From contig JACKEO010000010.1 of NCBI GenBank assembly GCA_020632955.1, forward strand, positions 62,001 to 126,000: 64,000 nt of DNA, in the 5' to 3' direction. The notes beneath the pieces are model-generated. The model was not told the DNA's origin and did no database searches. It was given only the letters and a program-made list of their open reading frames with translations. This document shows, piece after piece, positions 34,001 to 42,248 of this stretch. Position 1 is the first letter of the stretch. Every line of letters begins with the position of its first letter. The position numbers were made by a program, and so were the translations under genes. The DNA comes from Alphaproteobacteria bacterium. GTDB taxonomy: Bacteria; Myxococcota_A; UBA796; GCA-2862545.

Positions 34001-34143
34001 GCGCGGATCGGCCAGCCGTGCAGCCTGCGGGTGAGCACCCGCCCGTCGTCGGCGACGATGCGGCGGTCCTCCGGAGCCCAGCGCCCGCCGTCGGCCTCGA
34101 CGACGTAGTACCAGCCTCGATCGATGGTCTCGCGCTCGTTCAC
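31051..34143 (-). CDS. B12-binding-type radical SAM protein with extra C-terminal barrel-like domain
   Basis: The 1030-aa protein begins with ~140 residues of unique sequence. A cobalamin-binding-like Rossmann region follows (about 150-290, with VGGVMPTLAPEHVAAHLDG and FVCRGAGE), then the radical SAM motif CIYRCSFC (C367, C371, C374) in the context ITTSRGC. The organisation is that of class B cobalamin-dependent radical SAM enzymes (methyltransferases and related). The last ~300 residues again resemble a cysteine-free barrel ending with a SPASM-like remnant (VDRDGTVGRSDG). It is on the opposite strand, 3 kb beyond the main cluster, with its own TATGAT. Membership in the peptide system is plausible but unproven. 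Confidence 0.83.
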   Translation of the reverse strand: MNERETIDRGWYYVVEADGGRWAPEDRRIVADDGRVLTRRLHGWPIRAELVDTSGAALPPATWLRAVAAAGAAVEGTPAEGGHLRLVLGPAGTTPHVGRADDGRVELHLDGPAVAAAPSHHVVDAEVAALLAGVALPPPGAPVAGSLPDRPVPRALFFESLMNTDMPHNDKEISQGVLHMVSPLRDTGTEVVLVNAKMPIVGDDRPVIGLERIEEALASGSIHFVGITLLEGYWEGVVRLIRTLRASGCRAHVAVGGVMPTLAPEHVAAHLDGITFVCRGAGEIFVPRLARILGTSTIDDPFTEAQRRALMEIDGMITVDRAGGRLLSSRSDRTLQVADMDRVELDLSHVQARHIEGGIEITTSRGCIYRCSFCSILGRESYQARSAGSIQDLLELYRRRFAELHPEGIPDNAYRVHISDDDFACDRDRARTFFEALPDSPFRLSSVQVAIGDLCRREGGRLLVEPDHAFLDAIQPRCFADHGRPIPLNDYYEDHKSRDWSSFLQIGVETYSDRELARLGKGYKSIHVRLMVGELARRDLHMDGYFILSNADTEARDLVEVFTEVARLKLRFPRHFHMRFPVVQHLVSYFTAASHRRHQRRGRAHVMRLRGLAAVPGHGELDYPFVDHDEPLDPWVRRTVERTFVTDRGVYTGNLDVLSGMWRSWMDDLAPDDPERVRIGRLIRRLDDRPRRLVFDMLRHAWLGQDEGWPVAALDREVCLQTAERALGPADAWLPVFKHELRADRERRLLLALGGTSDAVIDGALDLLASTDAARVCLHLLAAHGSVEAPRVVEVARRARARLAEEDRPPELRLVIDGDGWQATVEAARELRELGAEVQWVLRVPHLAVPDDLSVLQAAGVETRVVLQVPAEHVDALAPAFTQLADAGVPEVAIELLPEAWEPAQAEQLGTALFALAPRLRVADTTLVLQPVAQRSGHLADVLVDRDGTVGRSDGLVPGQGLRATHRLAHLDDLTNLDRHHLELGDSAALPGAPRLDTLRRRTARAEQVLASFGAWRKRSRPGAPAQPTT

Positions 34144-34178
34144 CCTGGCTCCGCGCCGACCGGGGCCGACGATCCGGG

Positions 34179-34184
34179 ATCATA
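34179..34184 (-). promoter_or_regulatory. Probable -10 element of the B12 radical SAM gene
   Basis: Read on the minus strand this is TATGAT, about 35 bp upstream of the ATG at 34143, in the 159-bp region shared with the divergent transporter gene. No clear -35 is visible. Confidence 0.4.
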
Positions 34185-34302
34185 CCACGTCGATCCCCTG
34201 CGCGTCGGAGCGGCTCCCTGGGTTAGGGACGGCCGCTGCCCGACCTCACGACCCGGTGATCGCCTTGTCCCCTGCCTCCACGTCACCCCCGCGGAGGACG
34301 CC

Positions 34303-36705
34303 GTGAACGGGCCGCAGGGCACGTACGGGCGCATCGCGCGGTGGGTGCTCGGCCATCGCCTGGCCGTGTCGGTGGGGGCCCTGCTGCTCGCGGTGGCCTC
34401 GGCGCTGCTGGGCATCCCGCCCGACATCGACAGCAACCTGCTCAACCTGCTCCCCGCCGACGATCCGGTGGTGGGCCGCCTGCGGCAGATCAACAGCGAG
34501 GAGGGGGGGCTCAACCTCCTCACGCTCACCTACCGGGCCGAGGATCCCGCGGTCCTCGATCCCTTCCTCGACACGCTCGCAGCGCGCTTCGAGGCCTTCG
34601 ACGACGTGGCCTTCGCGGTGCACGAGCTCGACCCCGACCTCGCCACCGAGATCGGCCTGCTCCAGCTCGAGCCGGCCGAGATCCGCGAGCTCAACGTGCG
34701 TCTGCAGGGCGCCCTCGCGCTGGGGGCGGCCGGGGGCCCGCTGGTGAGCCAGCGCCTGATGGACATGGGCCCGCTCACCGAGAAGATCGAGAAGGCGGGC
34801 AAGGCCGGCGTGCTGGCCACGGGCGAGGCCGGCGTGGGCCGCCTCATCGTGCGACCCACGCGCACCAGCGCCGACCCCGTCTTCGCCCAGCTGTTCATGA
34901 AGCAGACCTACGCCCTGCTCGACGAGCTGGAGCCGGCCGCGCGCGCGCAGGGCATCGAGCGGGAGTGGATGGGCGGGGCCTACCGGCACAACGTGGAGGA
35001 CGTGGAGGGCATCCGCGCCGACCTCGTCCGCACCGCCGGCCTGTCGGCGGGCCTGATCCTGCTGGTGATGGTGCTGTCCTTCCGGTCGCTGCGCGCGCTG
35101 CTCATCGTGTTCCCGCCGCTCGTGCTCGCCAATCTGATGACCCTGGCCTTCACCAAGCAGCTCATCGGCGCGCTCAACACCTACACCTCCTTCGCCACCG
35201 CCATCCTGTTCGGCCTGGGCATCGACTTCGCGATCCACCTCGTGGGGCGCTACCGCGAGCATCGCGCCCAGGGGCTCGAGCAGCCCGAGGCCATCGTGCG
35301 GGCCTGGGATCAGACGGGCCCCCCCTGCGGCACGGCGGCCTTCACGTCGGCCGCGGGCTTCCTGGCCCTCACCTTCGCCGAGTTCGTGGGCTTCGCGCAG
35401 CTGGGCGTCATCCTCGCCTTCGGGCTGATGGCCTGCCTGGGCTGCATGGTCTTCCTGCTGCCGGTGCTGCTCACCGCCCTCGACACGCAGACGGCGCCGC
35501 TGCTGGGCGCCAGCGACGGCGTGGCGCGGCGGTCGGGCGCCACCTACGCCTTGTCGCCCACGGGCCTGGGCGTCGTCGTGGTGGCCACCATCGCGGTGGG
35601 GGTGTTCGCGCTGCCACGGCTGTCGTACGAGTACGACGTCTCGAACCTGCGCCGCGAGGGCCTGGCCTACAGCGAGCTGTCCGACACCGAGCGCAAGCTG
35701 GCCCGCCAGTCCTACTCGCCCATCGTGGTGTTCTACGACGGCGAGCCCGAGCAGCTGGCCACCGACCAGCACCGCCTCGAGCAGCTGGTGGACGCGGGCG
35801 GCATGCCCCACGTGGCGGCGGCGGTGTCCATCGCCAACGTGCTGCCGCCCGACCAGGCCGACCGGCTCGAGCGCATCGGGGAGCTGGTGGAGCTGTCGGA
35901 GCACAAGAACCTCCGCTACCTGCCGCCGGTGATCGCGCAGCGGCTGGTGGGACTGCGCGGGCTCGAGGTGCGTCCGCTCACGCGGGCCGACCTGCCCGAG
36001 GCCCTGCTGCTGCTGCTCGGTGCCAACAACCCCAACGCGCCCCGCATGCTCCTGCTGCCCAAGGGCAACATGTGGGACGTGCGCGAGGTGGCCGAGCTCG
36101 ACGGCGAGATCGCGCGTGCCCTGCCCGGTCGTCCGGTCACGGGCGAGTACCTGGGCATCCAGCGCATGTTCACGATGGCCTTCCGCGACGCCCCCCGCAT
36201 CGCAGGCATCGCGCTGCTGCTGGTCTTCCTGCTGGCGTGGTGGGACCTGAAGCGTCCGCTGCTCACCCTGGGCGCGGTGGGCACGCTGCTCGCCGGGATG
36301 ATCTGGGCCGGCGGCGCGCTGTGGCTGGGAGGCGTGAAGCTCACGATGGTGAACCTCACGGGCATCCCCATCCTGCTGGGCCTCGGGGTCGACGTGGTGG
36401 TGCACCTGCTGCACCGCCTGCAGGAGGAGGGCCCCGGAGGCATCCGCCGCGCCCTGCGCACCACCGGCGTGGCGGCGGGCCTGTCCACCCTCACCACGAT
36501 CGCCTCGTTCTTCTCCCTCACGCTGGCCGGCAGCCGCGCGGTGCAGTCGCTCGGCACGCTGGTGGTGGTGGGCCTCGGCGTGATCTTCGTGGCCGGTGCC
36601 ACGGTGCTGCCGCTGGCCTGGTCCGCGGGCTGGAAGCTCGCCGGCCTGGCGCCCGCCGACCAGCCCGTGGAGCCCGAGGAGGAGGTGGCGCCGAACGACG
36701 CGTGA
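34303..36705 (+). CDS. MMPL/RND-superfamily transporter
   Basis: The 800-aa inner-membrane protein has the RND half-repeat plan twice: one transmembrane segment, a large periplasmic loop, then a bundle of five to six segments (about residues 240-420 and 620-790). Motif-like segments GLGIDFAIHLVGRYRE and GLGVDVVVHLLHRLQEE are the conserved Asp-containing helices of MMPL/SSD-type exporters of lipids and hydrophobic compounds (HpnN-like). GTG 34303 has GGAGG at 34293-34297. It is divergent from the B12 radical SAM gene; export of that enzyme's product is a possibility only. Confidence 0.82.
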   Translation: MNGPQGTYGRIARWVLGHRLAVSVGALLLAVASALLGIPPDIDSNLLNLLPADDPVVGRLRQINSEEGGLNLLTLTYRAEDPAVLDPFLDTLAARFEAFDDVAFAVHELDPDLATEIGLLQLEPAEIRELNVRLQGALALGAAGGPLVSQRLMDMGPLTEKIEKAGKAGVLATGEAGVGRLIVRPTRTSADPVFAQLFMKQTYALLDELEPAARAQGIEREWMGGAYRHNVEDVEGIRADLVRTAGLSAGLILLVMVLSFRSLRALLIVFPPLVLANLMTLAFTKQLIGALNTYTSFATAILFGLGIDFAIHLVGRYREHRAQGLEQPEAIVRAWDQTGPPCGTAAFTSAAGFLALTFAEFVGFAQLGVILAFGLMACLGCMVFLLPVLLTALDTQTAPLLGASDGVARRSGATYALSPTGLGVVVVATIAVGVFALPRLSYEYDVSNLRREGLAYSELSDTERKLARQSYSPIVVFYDGEPEQLATDQHRLEQLVDAGGMPHVAAAVSIANVLPPDQADRLERIGELVELSEHKNLRYLPPVIAQRLVGLRGLEVRPLTRADLPEALLLLLGANNPNAPRMLLLPKGNMWDVREVAELDGEIARALPGRPVTGEYLGIQRMFTMAFRDAPRIAGIALLLVFLLAWWDLKRPLLTLGAVGTLLAGMIWAGGALWLGGVKLTMVNLTGIPILLGLGVDVVVHLLHRLQEEGPGGIRRALRTTGVAAGLSTLTTIASFFSLTLAGSRAVQSLGTLVVVGLGVIFVAGATVLPLAWSAGWKLAGLAPADQPVEPEEEVAPNDA

Positions 36706-37959
36706 TCAGCGTCGGCGGCGCGCCAGCAGGGGGAGCAGCAGCAGGCCGGGCAGCCAGCCGCGAGGTGACGTGCCGCAGCCGCAGGGGGTGGCCGCGGTGG
36801 GCTCGGGGTCGTCGCCCACGGCGGGCTCGGGCGCGGGCCCGGTGTGGAAGGTGAGCGTGAACGGGCCGCCGAGCGGGGTGCCGTCCCAGGCCTTCGCGCC
36901 GTCGGCGATGGTGAGGGTGTAGGTGGCGTCGTCGGCCCAGTCCTCGGTGGGCCAGACGTTGAGCACGTTGGACCGGTCCCGGTAGTAGAAGCGGAAGTCC
37001 ACCGGGTGGACGACGCCGTCGGCGTCGGTGACCGTCACCAGGTCGGCCGTGAAGGTGGCGAGGTCGACCGACCGCGCGAAGGCCACGCTGAGCTGGCTCT
37101 CGATGGACAGCGCGTCGGTGGGGTGCGCGTAGGCGCCATCGGCCGGGCTCGACCAGAAGATCGGGTGGGCCTGCACGTCGAAGCGGTCGTGGAGGCGATC
37201 CCAGAGGGTCTGCCAGTAGGCGGCCACGGCGGGTTGGATGCACGCCGGGCTGCAGGGGATGGCGGGGTCCTCGAGGTTGGCGTTCGTCCACGGGAGCTGC
37301 GCCCGTCGCTGGGCCTGCACCGCCTCGTCGTCGGCGCTCGCGCCCACCGCGGCGATCGCCACGAACAGGCTGGCCACGCCGCGGCGCATCTTCGCCACGT
37401 CGGCGTCCTGGCCGTAGCGGTCGAAGACCAGGTCGAGCACGTCGTAGGGCACCACGTCGTCGACCATCGGCTGCGCGCCCACGAGGCCCACCATGGCCAC
37501 GTCGCTCGACAGGTCGGCCTCCCCGAACTGCTCGGAGCCGTCGTAGAGCAGTCCCCGCGTGAGGTAGACGCCGTCGAAGATCTGGTCGGCCATGCCGTGC
37601 GCCGCCAGGCCCATGAGGAAGGCCACGTGGTCGGCGGCCTCCCCGGTGTAGGGCGGGTCCCAGGTCTCCTTGATCCAGTCCAGGTAGGTGTCCTGGAAGG
37701 GCGGCCAGTGCGCCGTCTCGCCGTAGCCGTCCTGCACCAGCGGGGAGTAGCCGCCGTCGGGGAACATCGAGCCCAGCACCCGGAAGGGGAAGCGGTCGGG
37801 CGCCTCGAGGAGCGTGCGCAGCTCGCCGGCGGGCAGGTGCTCCACCGCCTCGATGCCGATCCACGCGTGGGTGGACTGGCCGCAGGCGTGGGCGGGGACC
37901 GAGGCCAGCAGCGCGAGCGAGAGCAGCACGGGACACCCCCGGGGGGTGGTCAGGGTCAC
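36706..37959 (-). CDS. Secreted zinc-dependent phospholipase C-like protein with MYXO-CTERM-like tail
   Basis: About 417 aa from GTG 37959 (start uncertain). After a signal peptide (VLLSLALLASVPAHA), the N-terminal ~200 residues resemble the zinc-dependent phospholipase C / S1-P1 fold: early CGQSTHAWIG, FPDGGYS, AHW, DHVAFLMGLAAHGMADQIFDG. A Big_5-like beta domain follows. The C-terminus is Cys-rich (CGCG), then a hydrophobic segment and RRRR, the layout of MYXO-CTERM sorting tails. It probably acts on the cell surface. Substrate not determined. Confidence 0.7.
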   Translation of the reverse strand: MTLTTPRGCPVLLSLALLASVPAHACGQSTHAWIGIEAVEHLPAGELRTLLEAPDRFPFRVLGSMFPDGGYSPLVQDGYGETAHWPPFQDTYLDWIKETWDPPYTGEAADHVAFLMGLAAHGMADQIFDGVYLTRGLLYDGSEQFGEADLSSDVAMVGLVGAQPMVDDVVPYDVLDLVFDRYGQDADVAKMRRGVASLFVAIAAVGASADDEAVQAQRRAQLPWTNANLEDPAIPCSPACIQPAVAAYWQTLWDRLHDRFDVQAHPIFWSSPADGAYAHPTDALSIESQLSVAFARSVDLATFTADLVTVTDADGVVHPVDFRFYYRDRSNVLNVWPTEDWADDATYTLTIADGAKAWDGTPLGGPFTLTFHTGPAPEPAVGDDPEPTAATPCGCGTSPRGWLPGLLLLPLLARRRR

Positions 37960-38065
37960 CCGTCGGACGGGGGCTCGCCACCGGCGTGGGAGGGGCCTCC
38001 GAACGACGGAATGGTGACCTGGAGCGACGCGCGGTCGTGGTAGACCCGCCGCAGCGAGGTCTGCC

Positions 38066-39508
38066 ATGCCCCCCACTCCGCCCAGCCGTCGCGACGTGCT
38101 CGAAGGCGTCGCCGCCGCCTCCCTGCTCGCCGGCTGCAACGTGTCGGTCTCGGTCCAGGGTGACACCGACAGCGACGCCCGCACCGACACCGGCGCGCCC
38201 GTCGACACCGCCGACACCGCGGTGGCCGGTCCGCCCGAGATCACCTTCGACCCGAGCACGCTCGCGGTGGACGAGGTGGCCTTCCCCTGGAGCGTGCAGG
38301 CCGGGGCGATGGAGCCGTACGCCGCCACCCTGGTCACCAAGGTGAAGCCGCAGGCCACCGTGCTCCTGCGGGTGTGGCGCGAGACGGCGGTCTTCGGCAC
38401 CGTGCTGCTGCACCACGAGGAGCTCGTGACCGCCACGCCCGCCGGCTTCCTGCGCGTGCGGGTGGCGGCGCTCGAGCCGGGCGCCTGGCACCACTACGGC
38501 TACTTCCGGGTGGACACCTCCGGCGCGCCCGAGGCCCGGTCGATCCTGGGCCGCTTCCGCACCCCGCCGCTCGAGGGGACGAAGGAGCCGCTGACGATCT
38601 CGGCCCACGCCTGCAACGGGCCGGGCACCGGCTTCGACGACGCCATGGGGCGGCTCGCCGAGCACGAGGACGTCGACCTGCTGATCCACCTCGGCGACAT
38701 GGCCTACTGCGACGGCGCCCGCAGCCTCGAGGAGTACCGTCGCAAGTGGCAGGACTGGATGGCCAGCGACGGCTACAAGCGCGGGCTCGCCGCCGCGGGC
38801 CTGTACGCCTGCTGGGACGACCACGAGGTCGACAACAACTGGGACCCGGAGACGATCTCGCAGGCCCAGCGCGAGGCGGCCCTGCTCGCCTTCGTGGAGC
38901 ACGTGGCGGTGGAGCCGGGCGACGACGGCCGCCTGTGGCGCAGCTACCGGTGGGGCGACACGGCCGAGATCTTCGTGCTGGACTGCCGGGGGGAGCGCCG
39001 CCCGTCCACCAGCGGTGGCAACGCGGCCGACGACGTCTACCTCAGCCGCGCCCAGCTCGACTGGCTCAAGGAGGGACTGCAACGCAGCCCCTGCCACTTC
39101 AAGCTGGTGATGAGCTCGGTGCCCATCACGATCATGCCCTTCTTCGGCGTGGCGAAGGACGACCGCTGGGAGGGCTACCCCGGCCAGCGCAGCGAGCTCG
39201 TGGGCCACATCCGCGATCTCGACCTGCGCAACGTGTGGTTCCTGGGCGGGGACTTCCACATCAACTTCGTCGGCACGATCAACAAGGGCGGGCAGGGCCG
39301 CCTCGCCGACACCTGGGAGATCGCGGTCACCAGCGGCAACATCAACCCCGCCGCCCTGCTGCTGCAGCCCCCCCAGTTCCGCTACGCGACCGCCGAGCCC
39401 CGACTCTCGAAGATCACCTTCGATCCCTCAGCGGACAAGGTGACCATCCGATTCTACGATCCGGCCGACGGAGCCCTCGACCGCGAGCTGGAGCTGTCCC
39501 AACCGTGA
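38066..39508 (+). CDS. PhoD-like metallophosphatase, Tat lipoprotein
   Basis: The 480-aa protein starts SRRDVLEGVAAASLLAGC, a twin-arginine signal ending in a lipobox, followed by an Asp/Thr-rich linker. A fibronectin-like N-terminal domain precedes the PhoD/alkaline-phosphatase-D core with HLGDMAYCDG, WDDHEVDNNWDPE and GGDFHINF metal-ligand motifs. PhoD enzymes are Fe/Ca phosphodiesterases or phosphomonoesterases exported by Tat, which fits the signal. The last codons overlap the start of the next gene (GTGA). Confidence 0.85.
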   Translation: MPPTPPSRRDVLEGVAAASLLAGCNVSVSVQGDTDSDARTDTGAPVDTADTAVAGPPEITFDPSTLAVDEVAFPWSVQAGAMEPYAATLVTKVKPQATVLLRVWRETAVFGTVLLHHEELVTATPAGFLRVRVAALEPGAWHHYGYFRVDTSGAPEARSILGRFRTPPLEGTKEPLTISAHACNGPGTGFDDAMGRLAEHEDVDLLIHLGDMAYCDGARSLEEYRRKWQDWMASDGYKRGLAAAGLYACWDDHEVDNNWDPETISQAQREAALLAFVEHVAVEPGDDGRLWRSYRWGDTAEIFVLDCRGERRPSTSGGNAADDVYLSRAQLDWLKEGLQRSPCHFKLVMSSVPITIMPFFGVAKDDRWEGYPGQRSELVGHIRDLDLRNVWFLGGDFHINFVGTINKGGQGRLADTWEIAVTSGNINPAALLLQPPQFRYATAEPRLSKITFDPSADKVTIRFYDPADGALDRELELSQP

Positions 39509-40506
39509 CCACGCACGTCCCGCGCCTCGGCCGCCGCTTCGCAGCCACCCAGGCGATGGCCTTCACCCGCCACGCCAGCCTCGTGACCGCCCGGCGGCTG
39601 CGGCACGGACCCCTGGCTCCCCCCTGGGAGTGGCCCTACGAGGTGATGCTCTCGTGGCTGCGCGAGCGCTTCGCCGAAGAGGGCATGAGCTTCGCCACGA
39701 TGCGCCGTCGGCTCGACGCCGTGGGCTCCCTCGAGGCGCGGGCGCACCGTCGTCGCCTGCTGTCGGAGCGCGCGGCCGGCGTGCCCGTGGTGTGGGTGAT
39801 GCCGCCGGGCACGGCGCAGGAGGAGGTCACGCTCTACCTGCACGGCGGGGCCTACGTCACCGGGTCCACGGTGTCGCACGCGGCGCTGCTCCTCGCCCTG
39901 GCCCGACGCACCGGACGCCGCGTGCTGTCCGTGGAGTACCGGCTGGCGCCCGAGCACCCCTGCCCCGCCGCGATCGACGACGCGGTCACCGCCTACCGGT
40001 GGCTGCTCGACCAGGGCGTGCCCGCGTCCAAGGTGCGCCTGGCGGGGGACTCCGCGGGCGGCGGGCTCACGCTGGCCACCCTGCTCGCCCTGCGCGACGC
40101 CGACCTCCCGCTGCCCGCCGGGGCGCTGCTGCTGTCGCCCTGGACCGACCTGGAGGTGAGCGGCGACACGCCCCACCGCCACGCGCGCACCGACTACCTG
40201 GGCACCGCCGAGCGCATCCACGCCTTCGCGGGTCACTACGCGGGCGGCCTGTCGCGCCGCGACCCCCGGGTGAGCCCGCTGTACGCGCCCGACCTCGCCG
40301 GCCTGCCGCCCCTGTCGATCCTGGCGGGCGGGTCCGAGATGATCCTCGACGACAGCACCCGCATGGCCGATCGGCTCCGCGAGGCCGGGGTGGCCGTCGA
40401 TCTGCACGTCGAGCCGCACGAGGTGCACGTCTACCCGATGTTCGCCCGCGTCTCGGAGCGCGCGCGCGACGGCCTGGAGCGGTCGGCGGCCTTCCTCGCG
40501 CGCTGA
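39505..40506 (+). CDS. Alpha/beta hydrolase of the hormone-sensitive lipase family
   Basis: The 333-aa protein carries the HSL oxyanion motif YLHGGAYVTG and nucleophile elbow GDSAGGGL, with a likely acid in ILDDS and catalytic His in PHEVHVYP near the end. It hydrolyses ester substrates; specificity cannot be told. GTG 39505 overlaps the stop of the phosphatase gene, so the two are co-translated. No signal peptide is evident. Confidence 0.88.
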   Translation: MTTHVPRLGRRFAATQAMAFTRHASLVTARRLRHGPLAPPWEWPYEVMLSWLRERFAEEGMSFATMRRRLDAVGSLEARAHRRRLLSERAAGVPVVWVMPPGTAQEEVTLYLHGGAYVTGSTVSHAALLLALARRTGRRVLSVEYRLAPEHPCPAAIDDAVTAYRWLLDQGVPASKVRLAGDSAGGGLTLATLLALRDADLPLPAGALLLSPWTDLEVSGDTPHRHARTDYLGTAERIHAFAGHYAGGLSRRDPRVSPLYAPDLAGLPPLSILAGGSEMILDDSTRMADRLREAGVAVDLHVEPHEVHVYPMFARVSERARDGLERSAAFLAR

Positions 40507-40517
40507 ACCCGGGGTGG

Positions 40518-41264
40518 TCAGGGGCGGAGGATCTTCGTCACCATCGTGCTCGTGAAGTCGTGGCCCTCGAGCCAGGCGAAGCGCACCTGGCGGTCGTCGA
40601 GGCGCAGCTCCGCCGCCAGCACGTGGTCGAGGGTCTGGCCGTCGGTGACGGCCCGCACGGGCCGGCGGTGCGACGCGAGCACCTCGACGCGGGCGGTGGC
40701 GTCCGCCGGCAGCAGGAAGGACGACAGGCGCGGGTGGTGGGGGGCCACGGGCGTGACGACGAAGGCCGGCAGCGAGGGATGGCAGGCCGGCCCGCCCGCG
40801 CTGAAGGCGTAGGCCGTGGACCCCAGGGCGGTGGCGAAGATGATGCCGTCGGCCACGAGGGTGTCGACCACGGCCCGCCCGTCGATCTGCAGGGCGAGGT
40901 GGGCCGTCTGGCCGGTGCTGCGCTCGAGCGCGACATCGTTCACGGCGTGCACGGTCTGCGTGGTGCCGTCGTCGAGCGTGAGGTCGGCGCGCAGCAGGGG
41001 AAAGGTCCAGGTGCGCCACGCGCCCGTCTTCAGGCGCGCCACCACGTCGTCGAGGCTGTCGACGTCGTTCATCAGGAAGCCGATGCGCCCGGCGTTGAGG
41101 CCCATGTAGGTGGCCTCGGTGCCGCGCTCCGCCACCGTGTGCAGCAGGAAGCCGTCGCCGCCCACCACGAGCACGAGGCCGTCGACTCCCTGCTCGCCCA
41201 GCCGGCGGACCAGCTCCTCGCGCAGGGCCAGGGCGGCCGGATTGCGCGCGTCGGCGACGATCAT
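40518..41264 (-). CDS. nadK: NAD kinase
   Basis: The 248-aa cytoplasmic enzyme phosphorylates NAD to NADP. It has the signature VVGGDGFLLHTV (GGDG), a NDVALER segment and GIIFATALGSTAYAFSAGGP (GSTAYxxSAGG). It is shorter than typical ~290-aa enzymes, mainly at the N-terminus. ATG 41264 is chosen because AGAGGTG precedes it; the in-frame GTG at 41285 is the alternative. It is convergent with the hydrolase gene, 12 bp apart. Confidence 0.87.
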   Translation of the reverse strand: MIVADARNPAALALREELVRRLGEQGVDGLVLVVGGDGFLLHTVAERGTEATYMGLNAGRIGFLMNDVDSLDDVVARLKTGAWRTWTFPLLRADLTLDDGTTQTVHAVNDVALERSTGQTAHLALQIDGRAVVDTLVADGIIFATALGSTAYAFSAGGPACHPSLPAFVVTPVAPHHPRLSSFLLPADATARVEVLASHRRPVRAVTDGQTLDHVLAAELRLDDRQVRFAWLEGHDFTSTMVTKILRP

Positions 41265-41348
41265 GGGCACCTCTGTGGCCGCCACCTATCGCCGCACCAC
41301 GGGCCGCACCCGTCGCGGACCCCGTGCGGGGCGTGCTAGGCCGGCACG

Positions 41349-42248
41349 ATGCGTCTCGCTCGCTACCACGGCCTGGGGAACGACTACCTCGTGCTCGAGG
41401 AGGGCCCGGCGCTCAGCCCGGGCCTGGTGCGCGCCGTGTGCGATCGGCACACCGGGGCCGGCGGCGACGGCATCCTGGAGCCCGCCGACGCCGCGGGTCG
41501 TGACGCGGGCGTGCGCATCTGGAACCCGGACGGCTCGGTGGCCGAGAAGTCCGGCAACGGGCTCCGCATCTTCGCGCGCTGGCTGGTCGACACCGGGCGC
41601 GTGCCCGACGGACCGTTCACGCTGTGGACGGGTGCCTGTGCGGTGGGGGCCGAGGTGGGGCCCGAGCGTGTGGTCCTCGAGATGGGACAGGCCTCCTTCG
41701 ACCCCGCCGACGTGCCGGTGCACGCCGCGGCGCCGCTGGTCGACGCCCCGCTCGAGGTGGGCGCGCAGGTGCTGCGGGTCACGGCGGTGGGCCTCGGAAA
41801 TCCGCACGCGGTGATCTTCGTCGACGCGCCGCTCGACGACGTGCCCTGGCGGAGCTGGGGCGCGCTGCTCGAGACCGACGCACGCTTCCCGCGGCGCACC
41901 AACGTGCAGGTCGCCCGTGTCGTCGGCGACGGCGTGATCGCCCTGCGGGTGTGGGAGCGGGGAGCCGGCCCCACGCTGGCCTCGGGGTCCAGCGCGTGCG
42001 CCGTGGCGGCGGCGGCGGTGCGTACCGGCCGGTTGCCTTTCGGTACCCACCTGCTCCAGATGCCAGGGGGAGAGGTGGGCGTCACCGTACGGAGGGACTA
42101 TGCGCTGGTCCTGAGGGGAGCCGTCGAGCGGATCGGCCTCGTCGACCTCGATGCTGTCTGGGTGGCAGCGCGGGTGTCGAGGGCGGCAGGCGGCGACCCT
42201 CCGGCGGGCCCCGAGACGGGCGCGCTCGGGGGAGGTCTGTCGAGTTGA
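41349..42248 (+). CDS. dapF: Diaminopimelate epimerase-like protein with both catalytic cysteines replaced by serine
   Basis: The 299-aa protein has the DapF fold signatures HGLGNDYLVLE, NPDGSVAEKSGNG, GNPHAVIFV and ERGAGPTLASGSSACA. In standard DapF the two active-site bases are cysteines in CGNG and ACGTGAC. Here both positions are serine (SGNG and ASGSS). The enzyme may be a variant epimerase/isomerase using Ser, or have another substrate. I recall similar Ser-variants annotated as dapF in other phyla, so it is not a sequencing slip. The C-terminal ~25 residues are Gly/Ala/Pro-rich. The last codons overlap the next start. Confidence 0.8.
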   Translation: MRLARYHGLGNDYLVLEEGPALSPGLVRAVCDRHTGAGGDGILEPADAAGRDAGVRIWNPDGSVAEKSGNGLRIFARWLVDTGRVPDGPFTLWTGACAVGAEVGPERVVLEMGQASFDPADVPVHAAAPLVDAPLEVGAQVLRVTAVGLGNPHAVIFVDAPLDDVPWRSWGALLETDARFPRRTNVQVARVVGDGVIALRVWERGAGPTLASGSSACAVAAAAVRTGRLPFGTHLLQMPGGEVGVTVRRDYALVLRGAVERIGLVDLDAVWVAARVSRAAGGDPPAGPETGALGGGLSS

